A stretch of DNA of 64,000 nt from Alteromonas naphthalenivorans (GCF_000213655.1 NC_015554.1:1426001-1490000); one strand, 5' to 3'. Shown: positions 52,250-61,815, counted from the first letter of the stretch. Numbers and translations are program-made. The notes: a model not told the origin generated them from the letters alone.

Positions 52250-54049
52250 ATGGAAGGTTATAAAGCTCCACAACGCGACGCCATGTTTGTTACACATGAG
52301 CTATTAAACTATCAAGAACATTATCAAAAGCTTGGCTTTGATGAAGCATCAGAAGATTTAGTATCAGCTATCTTCTCTGAAGCGGCTAAGTTTTCTGAAA
52401 ACAGCCTAGCACCCATCAATATGTCGGGTGATGAAGAAGGATGTAAGTGGGTAGATGGTGAAGTCACTACGCCGGCTGGTTTTAAAGAAGCTTATCAGCA
52501 ATATGTTGAAGGCGGCTGGCCAAGTATGTCTCACCCTGAAGAGTTTGGTGGTCAAGCACTGCCTTATTCACTTTCTTCTATTATTGCTGAATGGTTTTCC
52601 GGTGCAAACCACTCGTGGGCTATGTACCCTGGCTTAAGCCAAGGCTGCATGGAAACTATTAAAGCGCACGGAACTGAAACACTTCAAAACCAGTATTTAC
52701 CGAAGCTTATTAGCGGTGAATGGACAGGTACTATGTGCTTAACAGAAGCGCATTGTGGCTCAGATTTGGGCATGCTTAAATGCCGCGCAGAACCACAAGA
52801 CGATGGCAGCTACAGCTTGACGGGGACGAAGATTTTCATCTCGGCCGGTGAGCACGATATGTCTGAAAATATCGTTCACATTGTACTTGCTCGTTTGCCT
52901 GGCGCGCCAGAAGGGACAAAAGGTATTTCGTTATTTGTAGTACCTAAGTTCAACGTGTCTGATGAAGGCGAAAAGCTAGATCGCAACGGCGTTGCGTGTG
53001 GCAGTATTGAACACAAGATGGGCATTAAAGCCAGTGCAACCTGTGTGATCAACTTCGACGGTGCGAAAGGCTTCTTGATTGGCCAACCTAATCGCGGCCT
53101 TAACTGCATGTTCACCTTTATGAACACTGCGCGAATCGGTACTGGTCTTGAAGGCTTAGCTGCTTCTGAAGCGTCTTTCCAAGGTGCATTACGTTACGCT
53201 AAAGATCGTATTCAATTTCGTTCTTTAACGGGTCGTAAGAACCAAGATGGCCCTGCAGATCCCATTATTGTACATCCTGATGTTCGTCGTATGTTACTTA
53301 CGCAAAAAGCGTTTGCAGAAGGTAACCGTGCATTAGCTGCTTACTGCATGCAGTTGGTTGATGTGACCCTTTACGGTGATGATGCACAAGAGAAGACACT
53401 GGCAGATACTAAGCTTGCGTTCTTAACACCGATTGTTAAAGCCTTCTTGACAGAAACAGCGCAAGAAAGCACTAGCTACGGTATGCAGGTGTACGGTGGG
53501 CATGGTTTCATCAAAGAATGGGGCATGGAGCAGTTAGCACGTGATACGCGAATTTGTACTATGTACGAAGGGACTACAGGTATTCAAGCCATCGATTTAT
53601 TAGGCCGTAAAGTGATGGGCTCTAATGGCGAATTGCTCAATGTATTTGTGCAAGAAGTGCGTGAATATTGCGAATCGCTTCGCGGTAAAGCGCAGTTCAG
53701 TGCATGGACTAATGCATTAACGTCTCATTTAGATGAGTGGCAGCAACTTACCATGAATATTGGTAAAGCAGCAGCGTCTAATCCTGATGAGATTGGTGCC
53801 GCGTCGGTGGATTACCTTATGTACTCAGGCTATGTGACAGTCGCTTATTTCTGGTTGAAAATGGCCGTTAAAGCACAAGAGCAACTTGATGCAGGTAGTA
53901 CTGAGACCGAGTTCTATAAGAGTAAAATCTTAACCACTGGTTTCTATTTCGATCGCTTACTAACGCGTACCCGTTCACTTGTATCAGCAATGCATTCAGG
54001 TGCAGACAACCTTATGTCTATGCCAGAAAGCATGTTTGCTATCGAGTAA
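52250..54049 (+). CDS. Acyl-CoA dehydrogenase, long form
   Basis: 599 residues, the long FadE-related class with a C-terminal extension: GTMCLTEAHCGSDLG, GTKIFISAGEHD, GVACGSIEHKMGIKAS, then YGGHGFIKEWGMEQLARDTRI and YEGTTGIQAIDLLGRK. The extra C-terminal acyl-CoA dehydrogenase domain occupies about 470-590. It introduces the first double bond in beta-oxidation. It lies 10 bases after the thiolase gene and is followed by a strong terminator. Confidence 0.92.
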   Translation: MEGYKAPQRDAMFVTHELLNYQEHYQKLGFDEASEDLVSAIFSEAAKFSENSLAPINMSGDEEGCKWVDGEVTTPAGFKEAYQQYVEGGWPSMSHPEEFGGQALPYSLSSIIAEWFSGANHSWAMYPGLSQGCMETIKAHGTETLQNQYLPKLISGEWTGTMCLTEAHCGSDLGMLKCRAEPQDDGSYSLTGTKIFISAGEHDMSENIVHIVLARLPGAPEGTKGISLFVVPKFNVSDEGEKLDRNGVACGSIEHKMGIKASATCVINFDGAKGFLIGQPNRGLNCMFTFMNTARIGTGLEGLAASEASFQGALRYAKDRIQFRSLTGRKNQDGPADPIIVHPDVRRMLLTQKAFAEGNRALAAYCMQLVDVTLYGDDAQEKTLADTKLAFLTPIVKAFLTETAQESTSYGMQVYGGHGFIKEWGMEQLARDTRICTMYEGTTGIQAIDLLGRKVMGSNGELLNVFVQEVREYCESLRGKAQFSAWTNALTSHLDEWQQLTMNIGKAAASNPDEIGAASVDYLMYSGYVTVAYFWLKMAVKAQEQLDAGSTETEFYKSKILTTGFYFDRLLTRTRSLVSAMHSGADNLMSMPESMFAIE

Positions 54050-54066
54050 ACACGATATGTAATGAA

Positions 54067-54094
54067 ATGCCGAGCACCTGCTCGGCATTTTTAT
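54067..54094 (+). terminator. Rho-independent terminator of the beta-oxidation operon
   Basis: ATGCCGAGCA-CC-TGCTCGGCAT, a perfect 10-bp stem with a 2-base loop, followed by TTTTTATC. Confidence 0.92.
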
Positions 54095-54120
54095 CTTTAC
54101 CGTTTTGCGAAAGGCTAGGT

Positions 54121-55077
54121 ATGCCACTAAACGCAGTAACATCTCACACCATTTCTATTCAAGATCACCGTATATATTATCTAGAAAGAAAAGGGCAAAC
54201 CTCAAATAGCCCGTTACTTATCTTATTTCATGGATTCCCTGAAAATGCCCATACATGGGAAGCGCTCATCAATGCTTTGCCACCTGATTATCATATTATT
54301 GCGCCTGATTTACCGGGCTACCATCAATCAGATCCATTGACAGATAGGAGCGATTACCAAGTTCCTTCCTTGGTTGCTCGTATGAAGGAATTTGTTGAAA
54401 CAGTTAGCGAAGGTCGAAAAGCGATACTAGTGGGTCACGATTGGGGTGGGGCGATAGCTTGGCCGCTAGCAGCTTTTCAACCTAATTTGTTTACTAAGCT
54501 GGTTATTTTAAATGCCGCGCACCCAAGCACTTTCACCCAAGCGCTTAAAACCAGTCGCGCTCAGCGCAAGAAAAGTGAATACATAAAATCGCTAGTGGCA
54601 GACGATGCAGAGGCAGTTTTAAAGCAGACCGATTTTGCGTTGCTTAAGGGGATGCTCGGCTCTGCTCTGTTTGACGGAGACATGCCCAAAAACGCGATGT
54701 CCAAAAGCGCCATGCCCAAAAATAAAGATCATAAAGCTAGCCCAGATAGCTACGGGCAAAGACTACTTCGTAGTTGGCGCAATACTCCAACATTGTCAGC
54801 CATGCTGAACTATTACCGAGAAATGCCACAAATGGCACCCGATGAGCACGCACCTGAAACAGAATTGTCACGCTTACGCGTACCGGTTCTACGCGTCACT
54901 TTACCTACATTGGTATTATGGGGGCGTTTAGATGATGCGTTTGATGAAGGTATCTTGAATGGTTTAACAGTGTACGTTCCCGACCTACGAATTGTGTATC
55001 ACGATACGGCAACACATTGGGTTCACAGAGAGCAAGCGAATTGGGCGGCAAAAGAAATAACTGATTTTGCAACGTAG
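54121..55077 (+). CDS. Epoxide hydrolase-like alpha/beta hydrolase
   Basis: 318 residues. HGFPENAHTWEAL (HGxP oxyanion loop), GHDWGGAIAW with nucleophile Asp (about 108), and a late histidine in TATHWVHRE. This matches soluble epoxide hydrolases and fluoroacetate-type hydrolases. An unusual insertion (about 180-205, repeats of MPKNAMSKS) interrupts the cap region. ATG at 54121 follows AGGCTAGGT; longer forms start in the terminator. Confidence 0.87.
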   Translation: MPLNAVTSHTISIQDHRIYYLERKGQTSNSPLLILFHGFPENAHTWEALINALPPDYHIIAPDLPGYHQSDPLTDRSDYQVPSLVARMKEFVETVSEGRKAILVGHDWGGAIAWPLAAFQPNLFTKLVILNAAHPSTFTQALKTSRAQRKKSEYIKSLVADDAEAVLKQTDFALLKGMLGSALFDGDMPKNAMSKSAMPKNKDHKASPDSYGQRLLRSWRNTPTLSAMLNYYREMPQMAPDEHAPETELSRLRVPVLRVTLPTLVLWGRLDDAFDEGILNGLTVYVPDLRIVYHDTATHWVHREQANWAAKEITDFAT

Positions 55078-55121
55078 GATTATTTAAGAAAGTGTGAGAA
55101 AAGCGATATGGGAAAAGGGGC

Positions 55122-55141
55122 GTGGCCCCTCTCGGGGCCAC
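55122..55141 (-). terminator. Terminator of the first DUF3718 gene
   Basis: GTGGCCCC-TCTC-GGGGCCAC, a perfect 8-bp stem; on the minus strand it is followed by GCCCCTTTTCCC. It terminates the DUF3718 gene. Confidence 0.65.
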
Positions 55142-55161
55142 AAGCACGGCATCCTGCCGTT

Positions 55162-55192
55162 ACCATGTTGAACTGCTGTATCTTTACATGGT
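55162..55192 (-). other. Conserved hairpin downstream of DUF3718 gene 1
   Basis: ACCATGTTGAA ... CATGGT; a matching hairpin (same ACCATGTTGAA ... CATGGT) lies at 61791-61815 after the paralogous gene. Shared 3' element, role unknown. Confidence 0.55.
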
Positions 55193-55208
55193 GCGAAGTA
55201 TCTTAAAA

Positions 55209-55604
55209 CTAGATACGTTCGTTAAGCTCGCTAGAGATAGGGCTTGATTGAAGACCTTGCTCAGCAATCCACGCTTGAAGTGTTTTACCGTCTGCTTCTG
55301 GGTTTTGTAGTTCACGACTTGGCATTTTCTTAACCAAAAGTGTACCTACATCTACCGCGTTGTTTACGATAGCAGTACGGATTAGGCTGTTGCCGTTACA
55401 CGAAATACCTGAGTAGTAATCATGTAATTTTAATTTGAAATCTGATTGTACACGACGCATCTTTTTACGTAATTCGCCTTTATCGTCTGCTTGAACGATA
55501 GTACAGATGTTGGCTAGCGCTTCGTTTACATCGGCTTGTGCTGCGTTAGAGAAAGCTAGAGTAGATGCTGCGATAACTAAAGAAGTTTTAACAATTTTCA
55601 ACAT
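55209..55604 (-). CDS. Exported DUF3718 protein, paralogue 1
   Basis: 131 residues with a signal peptide (MLKIVKTSLVIAASTLAFSNAAQA). The mature domain (DVNEALANICTIVQADDKGELRKKMR..., then YYSGISCNGNSLIRTAI) is DUF3718, with two cysteines (NICTIV and SCNG) likely bridged in the periplasm. It is highly similar to the gene at 61879-62271. The upstream extension of the frame is rejected; ATG at 55602-55604 follows GAAAGGAAATTAACC. Confidence 0.85.
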   Translation of the reverse strand: MLKIVKTSLVIAASTLAFSNAAQADVNEALANICTIVQADDKGELRKKMRRVQSDFKLKLHDYYSGISCNGNSLIRTAIVNNAVDVGTLLVKKMPSRELQNPEADGKTLQAWIAEQGLQSSPISSELNERI

Positions 55605-56158
55605 GGTTAATTTCCTTTCGTATTTAATGTTTAATTTAAAGTTTGTCTGTTCGGTTCGGGAATAATTAAAAACCAAATGGGCAGGTCAGAAAACATGGAA
55701 GCAAATAACAGGGTATCCCAAAGTATACCTTATACCAAAGTTGTGGGATGGGAGTTGGGTTCTAGCCCTTTATTTACAAGGTGCCAACCTAAAGTATAAG
55801 AAAAAATTGAAACGGCAAACCTACGTCAACTTATCGGTGAAAAAAGCGAAAAATAAATTTGAAAAGGTAAATGGACATGGATTTTGCTCACCTATCCAGC
55901 TCAGAATCGCTAATTTTTTACGCTTTGTTTGAATATCGTTAGATAAAAGCAGCGTTTTAGGGAAATCTGTTTTTATTAAGAAGAGTGGGCGTGGTGGAGC
56001 GATTAAATAGCATTATTGATTAGCACAATCAATTGGTAGTGTTGAACTGCAGCATTTAATTACATTATTAATAGGCGTAGATAAATAACCAATACGATTA
56101 CCCATCTACGCTCTAAGAAAAAAACTCACTAAAAAATACGGCCTACGAAAAAAGCCTG
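55605..56158. other. Intergenic region without a supported gene
   Basis: 554 bp, AT-rich. It must hold the promoter of the DUF3718 gene; I see no clear gene, RNA or terminator. Confidence 0.4.
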
Positions 56159-57115
56159 TTAGCTATTGAGTAAGGCTTGGGCAGTGGTTTCATTGGTAAT
56201 GAGTGAATTGATAAGTTTAGATCGCAACGCGCCTAAAATAGCGTCTTTCTTATTCATACCTGCCGCAATACCCACAACTGGCTTATCAGACGCTAGGGTT
56301 AATTTGCTACTGGTTACTCTTCGATTTACTTCGCAATCCACAATAGCGCCTTCACGATTGTAAACCCATCCGATGACCTCTCCAGTGGCCCCCATAGACG
56401 ACAAGCTTTGCGTTTCGTTATCGTTAATGAAGCCATCAACATGCAGTGGCGATGTGTTGCCTAAATTACCAATGCCTACAAAAGTAATGTCTGCTTGTCG
56501 AGCCAGTTTGTGAATTCGCGCAATGTGAGCTTGTTGATGCAGTTGCTCGCGTTCAATTTCAGAACCCGCAATAACAGGCAGTGGCATGGGGTAATGTTGG
56601 GCCTTTACTCTATCGGCAATGTGTACTGCAACATCATAGCGGGTGGCTTCACCATTGTTGGCAATATTCCCTACCAAAGACACAATTTTGTGCTGCGGGC
56701 AGTTCATTAATGCTAGTTCGTCAGCACACGCGCGTAAAACGCGGCCAGTACCAAATGCAATTGTTTGTGGTGAGTCAGATTTAAGCGAGCGCTCTATGGC
56801 ACTGGCTCCTGCTTGCCCCAAGCCTAAGGTAGAGTTTTCGTCGCCAACCACAGAGGGCACGACTTCACAAAATTGCAAACCGAAGCGCTGTTGAATAGTT
56901 TCAGCTAACTCCATGCAACGGGCAATAGGGTGCTCGAGTCGCACCTTCACGAGCCCTTCAGACATGGCCAGCGCCACTAAGCGCTGGGCACTTTGTCGAG
57001 AAGTATTTAAACGTTTCGCAATTTCGTCTTGTGTCTTACCGCCTACATAATAAAGCCAGCCAGCACGAGCGGCTTCGTCGAGACGTTGATTTTCTAGTTG
57101 TTGTTTTTTACTCAT
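56159..57115 (-). CDS. SorC-family sugar/polyol-binding regulator
   Basis: 318 residues. An N-terminal HTH (GGKTQDEIAKRLNTSRQSAQRLVALAMSEG, about 25-54) is followed by a SorC/DeoR-type effector domain with FGTGRVLRACADEL, IVSLVGNIANNG, FVGIGNLG and GIAAGMNKKDAILGAL. Such regulators bind phosphorylated sugars or polyols. It sits upstream on the opposite strand from the permease-dehydrogenase pair and probably controls it. Followed by the HAD phosphatase on the same strand 15 bases upstream. Confidence 0.88.
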   Translation of the reverse strand: MSKKQQLENQRLDEAARAGWLYYVGGKTQDEIAKRLNTSRQSAQRLVALAMSEGLVKVRLEHPIARCMELAETIQQRFGLQFCEVVPSVVGDENSTLGLGQAGASAIERSLKSDSPQTIAFGTGRVLRACADELALMNCPQHKIVSLVGNIANNGEATRYDVAVHIADRVKAQHYPMPLPVIAGSEIEREQLHQQAHIARIHKLARQADITFVGIGNLGNTSPLHVDGFINDNETQSLSSMGATGEVIGWVYNREGAIVDCEVNRRVTSSKLTLASDKPVVGIAAGMNKKDAILGALRSKLINSLITNETTAQALLNS

Positions 57116-57129
57116 TTATTCTTGTTCCA

Positions 57130-57786
57130 TCAATCAGATACCAACTTAGGGTAGGCTTGTATAAAGTTATCCCAATGGGAAATGGTTGTCGTGTGGTTTG
57201 TTGGCATATCCTTTAAATGACTCCCCCCCGTGTAATGAATAACCTGCATGTTTGCGGCAATACCAGCCTCAATGCCCGCAGGGGAGTCTTCAATAACAAT
57301 ACATTGTTTAGGCGCAACACCCATTTTTTCAGCCGCGTATAAAAAAAGATCGGGGGCTGGCTTCCCATTTTTTACTAAAGAGCGTGTAAATATATTGCCA
57401 GTGAAATACTGGCTTAAACCAGTACAAGATAAGGCGTACTCTGTGCGCTCGGGCGAACTGCTAGTAGCAAGACAATAGGGAACCGTTAGCCTAGATAGTA
57501 GGCTTTCAATGCCCAGCGTAGGCATCAAATTTTTAGCAAAGCTTCGCTTCAGCAAAATATGAAATTCATCTTTAATTTGAGTGGTGACAGTCAGGCCAAA
57601 ATCATGATGAATTTGTTGTTCAACATGTTGCATACTTTTGCCAAGAAATTTGCTGATAAAATATTCCGCGTTAATCGACACTCCATAAGTCTCAAGTAAG
57701 CGCTGCCAGCTTTGCATCGACAACATTTCACTATCAATTAACACGCCATCACAGTCGAAAATGACAAGGCTGCTTTCAATTGTCAT
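57130..57786 (-). CDS. HAD-family phosphatase (beta-PGM/phosphatase-like)
   Basis: 218 residues. HAD motifs: FDCDGVLIDSE (nucleophile Asp about 10), ATSSSPER (motif II), NGKPAPDLFLYAAEKMG (Lys) and VIEDSPAGIEAG (motif IV). The class I cap (about 16-85) is typical of sugar-phosphate phosphatases. It could dephosphorylate a polyol phosphate. ATG at 57784-57786 with AAGGAATTAC upstream. It lies just ahead of the SorC-type regulator in the same transcription unit. Confidence 0.87.
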   Translation of the reverse strand: MTIESSLVIFDCDGVLIDSEMLSMQSWQRLLETYGVSINAEYFISKFLGKSMQHVEQQIHHDFGLTVTTQIKDEFHILLKRSFAKNLMPTLGIESLLSRLTVPYCLATSSSPERTEYALSCTGLSQYFTGNIFTRSLVKNGKPAPDLFLYAAEKMGVAPKQCIVIEDSPAGIEAGIAANMQVIHYTGGSHLKDMPTNHTTTISHWDNFIQAYPKLVSD

Positions 57787-58380
57787 GTAATTCCTTAATG
57801 CATTCCAGATACGCATGTACTCCATTAAGAAGCAATTTTACGTACAAGCCCGAGAATAAACCAATTCAAGTTTACCTAATTAAGCTATTTAGCTCTATGA
57901 GTAAAATGAAGGGAAAGCCCTTTGGGTTAACACGCTACAACTGGGGGAAAAAACGCCTCTTCAGGCTATTCTTCATCATTTCTCACCATTTTGTCAGTAG
58001 AATACTTCCATTGAGGTAAATGACGAAAGAGTATTAAACAGGCTGCCAGGCCGTATCACTTCAAAATACTTATTTTACTTACGCATAACATATCGTGCCC
58101 TTACCGAGTTTTTAAGTCAACAAGCCCCCTATAGGCACAGTAATAACAGTTAAATTCAAACAAAAATGAACCTACAAGTAATAACATTTATTGGATACAA
58201 ATTAACTTGTTAACCGAATTATAACGTTAGGCTTGTTAATTCCGTTTACATTTAAACATCGATATATAAGTATTGCCCGTGAGAAATAACTCACAGCTGT
58301 GGCAAATGCCCATTTGGGTTAACGGTTACTGAGCCAAACCTAAAAATTTCCAATTATGTTTTGGGTGAAGGCGTCGTTTT
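57787..58380. other. Divergent promoter region of the polyol locus
   Basis: About 590 bp between the HAD gene and the small ORF. It contains inverted repeats GTGAG-AAATAA-CTCAC (58279-58294) and CAAATG-CC-CATTTG (58303-58316), and two similar CTTGTTAA stretches near 58207 and 58232. Candidate SorC-type operators; none assigned. Confidence 0.5.
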
Positions 58381-58488
58381 ATGAGTGTTAACGTACTGAT
58401 AATAATATTCATAACAAGTGTAGTTTTGGTAGCTAGCAGTAAAATGCACTTTGGACATACCAAAGCGGTGAATAAAGTAGCGAGATAG
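58381..58488 (+). CDS. Small membrane ORF upstream of the permease
   Basis: 35 codons: one hydrophobic segment (VNVLIIIFITSVVLVAS, about 3-19) and a basic tail (KMHFGHTKAVNKVAR). AAGG lies nine bases before the ATG. The stop ends 3 bases before the permease start, and the permease has only a weak ribosome site, so the two may be translationally coupled. Possibly a small transporter-associated protein or a leader peptide; no family recognised. Confidence 0.5.
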   Translation: MSVNVLIIIFITSVVLVASSKMHFGHTKAVNKVAR

Positions 58489-58491
58489 AAA

Positions 58492-60207
58492 ATGAAAACA
58501 GATTCAAGCAATGGCGACATTGCACAGATAGGTGACGAGCAACTCCCAGTTGCAAAACACCAATTGAAGGGCTGGAAGCACTTCATGGGACTTTATGCTG
58601 GTGAGCACGTTGCAGCCACCGAGTTTGTGTTTGGTGCTACCTTTGTTGCCTTAGGCGCAACCATGACCGACATTCTGTTTGGTTTACTTATCGGTAATAT
58701 ATTAGCGGTACTTAGTTGGACGCTAATCACTACGCCCATCGCCGTAGATACACGCCTAAGTTTATATACTTACTTGCATAAAATTGCGGGTGATTCGATG
58801 ACCAAGCTCTATAACTGGGCCAACGTCATCATATTTACCGTTATATCTGCCGCAATGATAACCGTATCTGCTACGGCGGTCAGGTTCGCATTGAATATTC
58901 CCGCCCAACTTGATTGGTATCCAACGAACCTGGCGTTTGTAGGTGTTGTTGCAGCGGTTGGCGTCATCGTGGTGTTTGTCGCCATGTACGGCTTCAATGC
59001 GGTGTCTGATTTTTCTCGTATTTGCGCACCTTGGTTATTCACTATGTTTGTGTGTGGTCCATTAGTGCTAATGCCAGCATTGGCTGATGCAGTAATTGGT
59101 CAAACATTCTTAACAAGTTGGGCTGACTTCATGCACATAGGATCTGTGTCGGTATGGACTGGTTTAACCCCCTCTGGTGAACAGGGTATTGGCTTACTCG
59201 AAGTTATTGGCTTCTCTTGGGCAGCAAATACAATCACCCATTTTGGTTTGATTGATATGGCTATGCTTCGTTTTGCTAAACGTAAAGTTTACGGCCTTAC
59301 TACTTCTGCTGGTATGCTTTTCGGTCACTATGTGGCATGGATTTCTGCAGGTATTATGGGGGCAGGTACTGCTATTATCGTCCAAAAATCTATTACAGAA
59401 TTAGACCCAGGTGATGTCGCCTTCCACGCATTAGGTCTATCAGGGTTGGTCATTGTTATTGTTGCTGGTTGGACAACCGCGAATGCTAACTTGTACCGCG
59501 CGGGCTTAGCAGCTCAAGCTATTTTTAAAGATAAATCTCGAATTAAAACCACCGCCACAGTAGGCATGGTTACCGTTGTTATCGCGTGTTTCCCATTCGT
59601 ATTTACTAAACTGCTTCCCTTATTAACCTATGCTGGATTATTAGTAGTTCCTGTTGGCGGTATTGTATTCGCTGAACACGTCATCTTCCCGCGTATTGGT
59701 TACACTCGTTATTGGGCACATTTCCAAAACTTAACCCACAGCACACCTGCAGTAGCGACCTGGGGATTAGGGCTTGTATTTGGATTTGGTCTTAATGCAT
59801 TGGATGTTATTTCATTCTATTACCTGTTTATTCCAACGTGGATATTCACCATTATTGTTTACACCTTGTTGGCCGCAAAGTATGGTGCAAAGCGTCAATA
59901 CGTTGAAGAAAAAGCAGAAATGGATGCTTTCGATAAAGAAGTTGAAATTCAGCAGGAGCGTCAAGGCGCTGAGATTCCAACACCTGCAATAGACACGTCA
60001 ATGTTATCGAAATTACTAAAAGTTGTGTCTTGGGGTAGCTTATTGGTGACGACGTTATTAGCCATTAATGCCTTCTCGTTAAGCCCAGATGTAGCCAATT
60101 ACGAAAGTAACAGAGAGATGTTCTTTAACTTGGCTTTCGTATGCACAATTATTTACTTTACTACTGCTTACTGGTCAATGCGTCGCCACAAAGCACTTGC
60201 GAAATAG
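58492..60207 (+). CDS. NCS1-type purine/cytosine permease-like transporter
   Basis: 571 residues with about 12 membrane helices of the NCS1/Transp_cyt_pur family; GFSWAANTITHFGLIDM and GWTTANANLYRAGLAAQ are family-like helix segments. The C-terminal part after about 490 is a long cytoplasmic stretch plus two more helices. Family members move nucleobases, allantoin or hydantoins with Na+ or H+. Its partner here is a polyol dehydrogenase (10 bases downstream), so the substrate may be a polyol. Confidence 0.87.
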   Translation: MKTDSSNGDIAQIGDEQLPVAKHQLKGWKHFMGLYAGEHVAATEFVFGATFVALGATMTDILFGLLIGNILAVLSWTLITTPIAVDTRLSLYTYLHKIAGDSMTKLYNWANVIIFTVISAAMITVSATAVRFALNIPAQLDWYPTNLAFVGVVAAVGVIVVFVAMYGFNAVSDFSRICAPWLFTMFVCGPLVLMPALADAVIGQTFLTSWADFMHIGSVSVWTGLTPSGEQGIGLLEVIGFSWAANTITHFGLIDMAMLRFAKRKVYGLTTSAGMLFGHYVAWISAGIMGAGTAIIVQKSITELDPGDVAFHALGLSGLVIVIVAGWTTANANLYRAGLAAQAIFKDKSRIKTTATVGMVTVVIACFPFVFTKLLPLLTYAGLLVVPVGGIVFAEHVIFPRIGYTRYWAHFQNLTHSTPAVATWGLGLVFGFGLNALDVISFYYLFIPTWIFTIIVYTLLAAKYGAKRQYVEEKAEMDAFDKEVEIQQERQGAEIPTPAIDTSMLSKLLKVVSWGSLLVTTLLAINAFSLSPDVANYESNREMFFNLAFVCTIIYFTTAYWSMRRHKALAK

Positions 60208-60216
60208 AGGTTTTTT

Positions 60217-61731
60217 ATGCAACCAGCAACTAATATGCGTTTGAACCGTACTGCGTTATCTTCTCTTGATGAGAGCATCGCTGTACCTCAGTACGATGTA
60301 TCTCGTGTAGAAGCCGGTATTGTTCATGTTGGCGTGGGCGGCTTCCACCGTGCCCACGAAGCCATGTACGTAGATGCGTATATGAACGTAACAGGTGACA
60401 CTTCATGGGGTATATGTGGGGTAGGGCTGCGTGAAGCTGACCGTCATATGCAATCACTTTTAAAAGAGCAAGACTACCTTTATACATTGGTAGAAAAGCA
60501 CGCAAATGGTGAACGTAAAGCCCGTGTTATTGGTGCCCTTACCGACTTTTTAATTGCGGGCGATAGCCCCATTGCCATTATTGATAAAATGGCGTCCGAG
60601 GCAATTAAAATTGTTTCGCTGACTATCACTGAAGGTGGGTATAACTTCGACCCCACTACCGGCGAATTTATTGCACAAAATCCTGACGTTCAGCACGATT
60701 TAGCCAATCCAGAATCGCCAAAATTAGTGTTTGGCTATTTAACGGCAGCACTTAAAAAGCGTAAAGAAATGGGCATCGCACCTTTTACGGTGATGTCGTG
60801 CGATAACATTCAACATAATGGTGATGTACTCAAAGCCATGTTGTTGTCTTATGTTCGTCTTGCGGATACCGATTTTGCTAATTGGGTTGAGGAAAACGTA
60901 AGCTTTCCTAATTCAATGGTCGATCGCATTACTCCCGCAACGACTGATGAAGACAAAGCGGCATTAGTTGAATCAGGTATTGAAGACAGCTGGCCTGTAG
61001 TATGCGAACCGTTCGATCAATGGATTATTGCTGATAAATTTTGCAATGAACGCCCAGCGTTTGAAGATGTTGGTGCACAGTTTGTAGACAATGTGGCACC
61101 TTATGAAAAATTGAAGCTAAGAATGCTAAACGCGGGTCACTCTGTGTTGGGGTTAACGGGTTCACTTGCCGGGCTTGATACAATTCATGAAAGTGTAGCC
61201 CAAACGGAACTTCGTTCTCTGCTAGCAACCTTCATGGTAGATGAAGTAATGCCAACCCTAGATCCGGTTGCAGGTATTGATGTTCACGATTACAAAAATA
61301 TTTTACTAGCACGATTTGCAAATCCGTACATTAAAGATTCACTGTCCAGAATTTGTTTGGAAAGCTCAGCAAAAATTCCTGTGTTTTTGTTACCTACCAT
61401 TCGTGAGAACTTAGCAAATGGTGGAAAAGTTGATATTAGTGCCCTAATACTTGCAGCGTGGAGTTTCTATTCAGATAAACGCACGTCGCAAAAAGGTACG
61501 CCGCTCGTTATTCAAGATCAACTTGCTGATGAATTGCACAATGCTGCTTCACGTTACCAAGATGATGCTTTGTCTTTCTTGAAAGTGACCAGTGTTTTCG
61601 GTGATTTAAGCGATGAGGCAGGCTTCACGCCTGTATATCAAGGTTACTTGAGCCGAATTTATAGCGGTGAGTCTATTTTAGAAATAGCTAAATCGCTAAC
61701 AAGTGCACCAAACGAGCCAGCTCTCGTCTAG
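60217..61731 (+). CDS. Mannitol dehydrogenase family protein
   Basis: 504 residues. The N-terminal Rossmann domain (IVHVGVGGFHRAHEAMYVD) and C-terminal catalytic domain with KLRMLNAGHSVLGLTG (the K-x5-NxxH motif) identify a polyol-specific long-chain dehydrogenase: mannitol 2-dehydrogenase, arabinitol dehydrogenase or fructuronate reductase type. It oxidises a polyol to the ketose with NAD+. It lies after the permease in one operon, with a terminator 14 bases downstream. Confidence 0.92.
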   Translation: MQPATNMRLNRTALSSLDESIAVPQYDVSRVEAGIVHVGVGGFHRAHEAMYVDAYMNVTGDTSWGICGVGLREADRHMQSLLKEQDYLYTLVEKHANGERKARVIGALTDFLIAGDSPIAIIDKMASEAIKIVSLTITEGGYNFDPTTGEFIAQNPDVQHDLANPESPKLVFGYLTAALKKRKEMGIAPFTVMSCDNIQHNGDVLKAMLLSYVRLADTDFANWVEENVSFPNSMVDRITPATTDEDKAALVESGIEDSWPVVCEPFDQWIIADKFCNERPAFEDVGAQFVDNVAPYEKLKLRMLNAGHSVLGLTGSLAGLDTIHESVAQTELRSLLATFMVDEVMPTLDPVAGIDVHDYKNILLARFANPYIKDSLSRICLESSAKIPVFLLPTIRENLANGGKVDISALILAAWSFYSDKRTSQKGTPLVIQDQLADELHNAASRYQDDALSFLKVTSVFGDLSDEAGFTPVYQGYLSRIYSGESILEIAKSLTSAPNEPALV

Positions 61732-61744
61732 TAGATACAAAGAA

Positions 61745-61775
61745 AAGAGGCGACCTTGTGGTCGCCTCTTTAAGT
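61745..61775. terminator. Bidirectional terminator
   Basis: AAGAGGCGACC-TTGT-GGTCGCCTCTT, an 11-bp stem between the polyol dehydrogenase gene and the opposing DUF3718 gene; it is T-rich on the minus-strand side. Confidence 0.82.
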
Positions 61776-61790
61776 GCAGATTACTCTGCA

Positions 61791-61815
61791 ACCATGTTGA
61801 ATCTTTTCACATGGT
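61791..61815 (-). other. Conserved hairpin downstream of DUF3718 gene 2
   Basis: ACCATGTTGAA ... CATGGT, the same element as 55162-55192 after the paralogous gene. Confidence 0.55.

Noticed and set aside
55741..55932. 63-codon plus-strand ORF downstream of SorC region
   Set aside because: Low complexity, no ribosome site, overlaps the DUF3718 promoter area.
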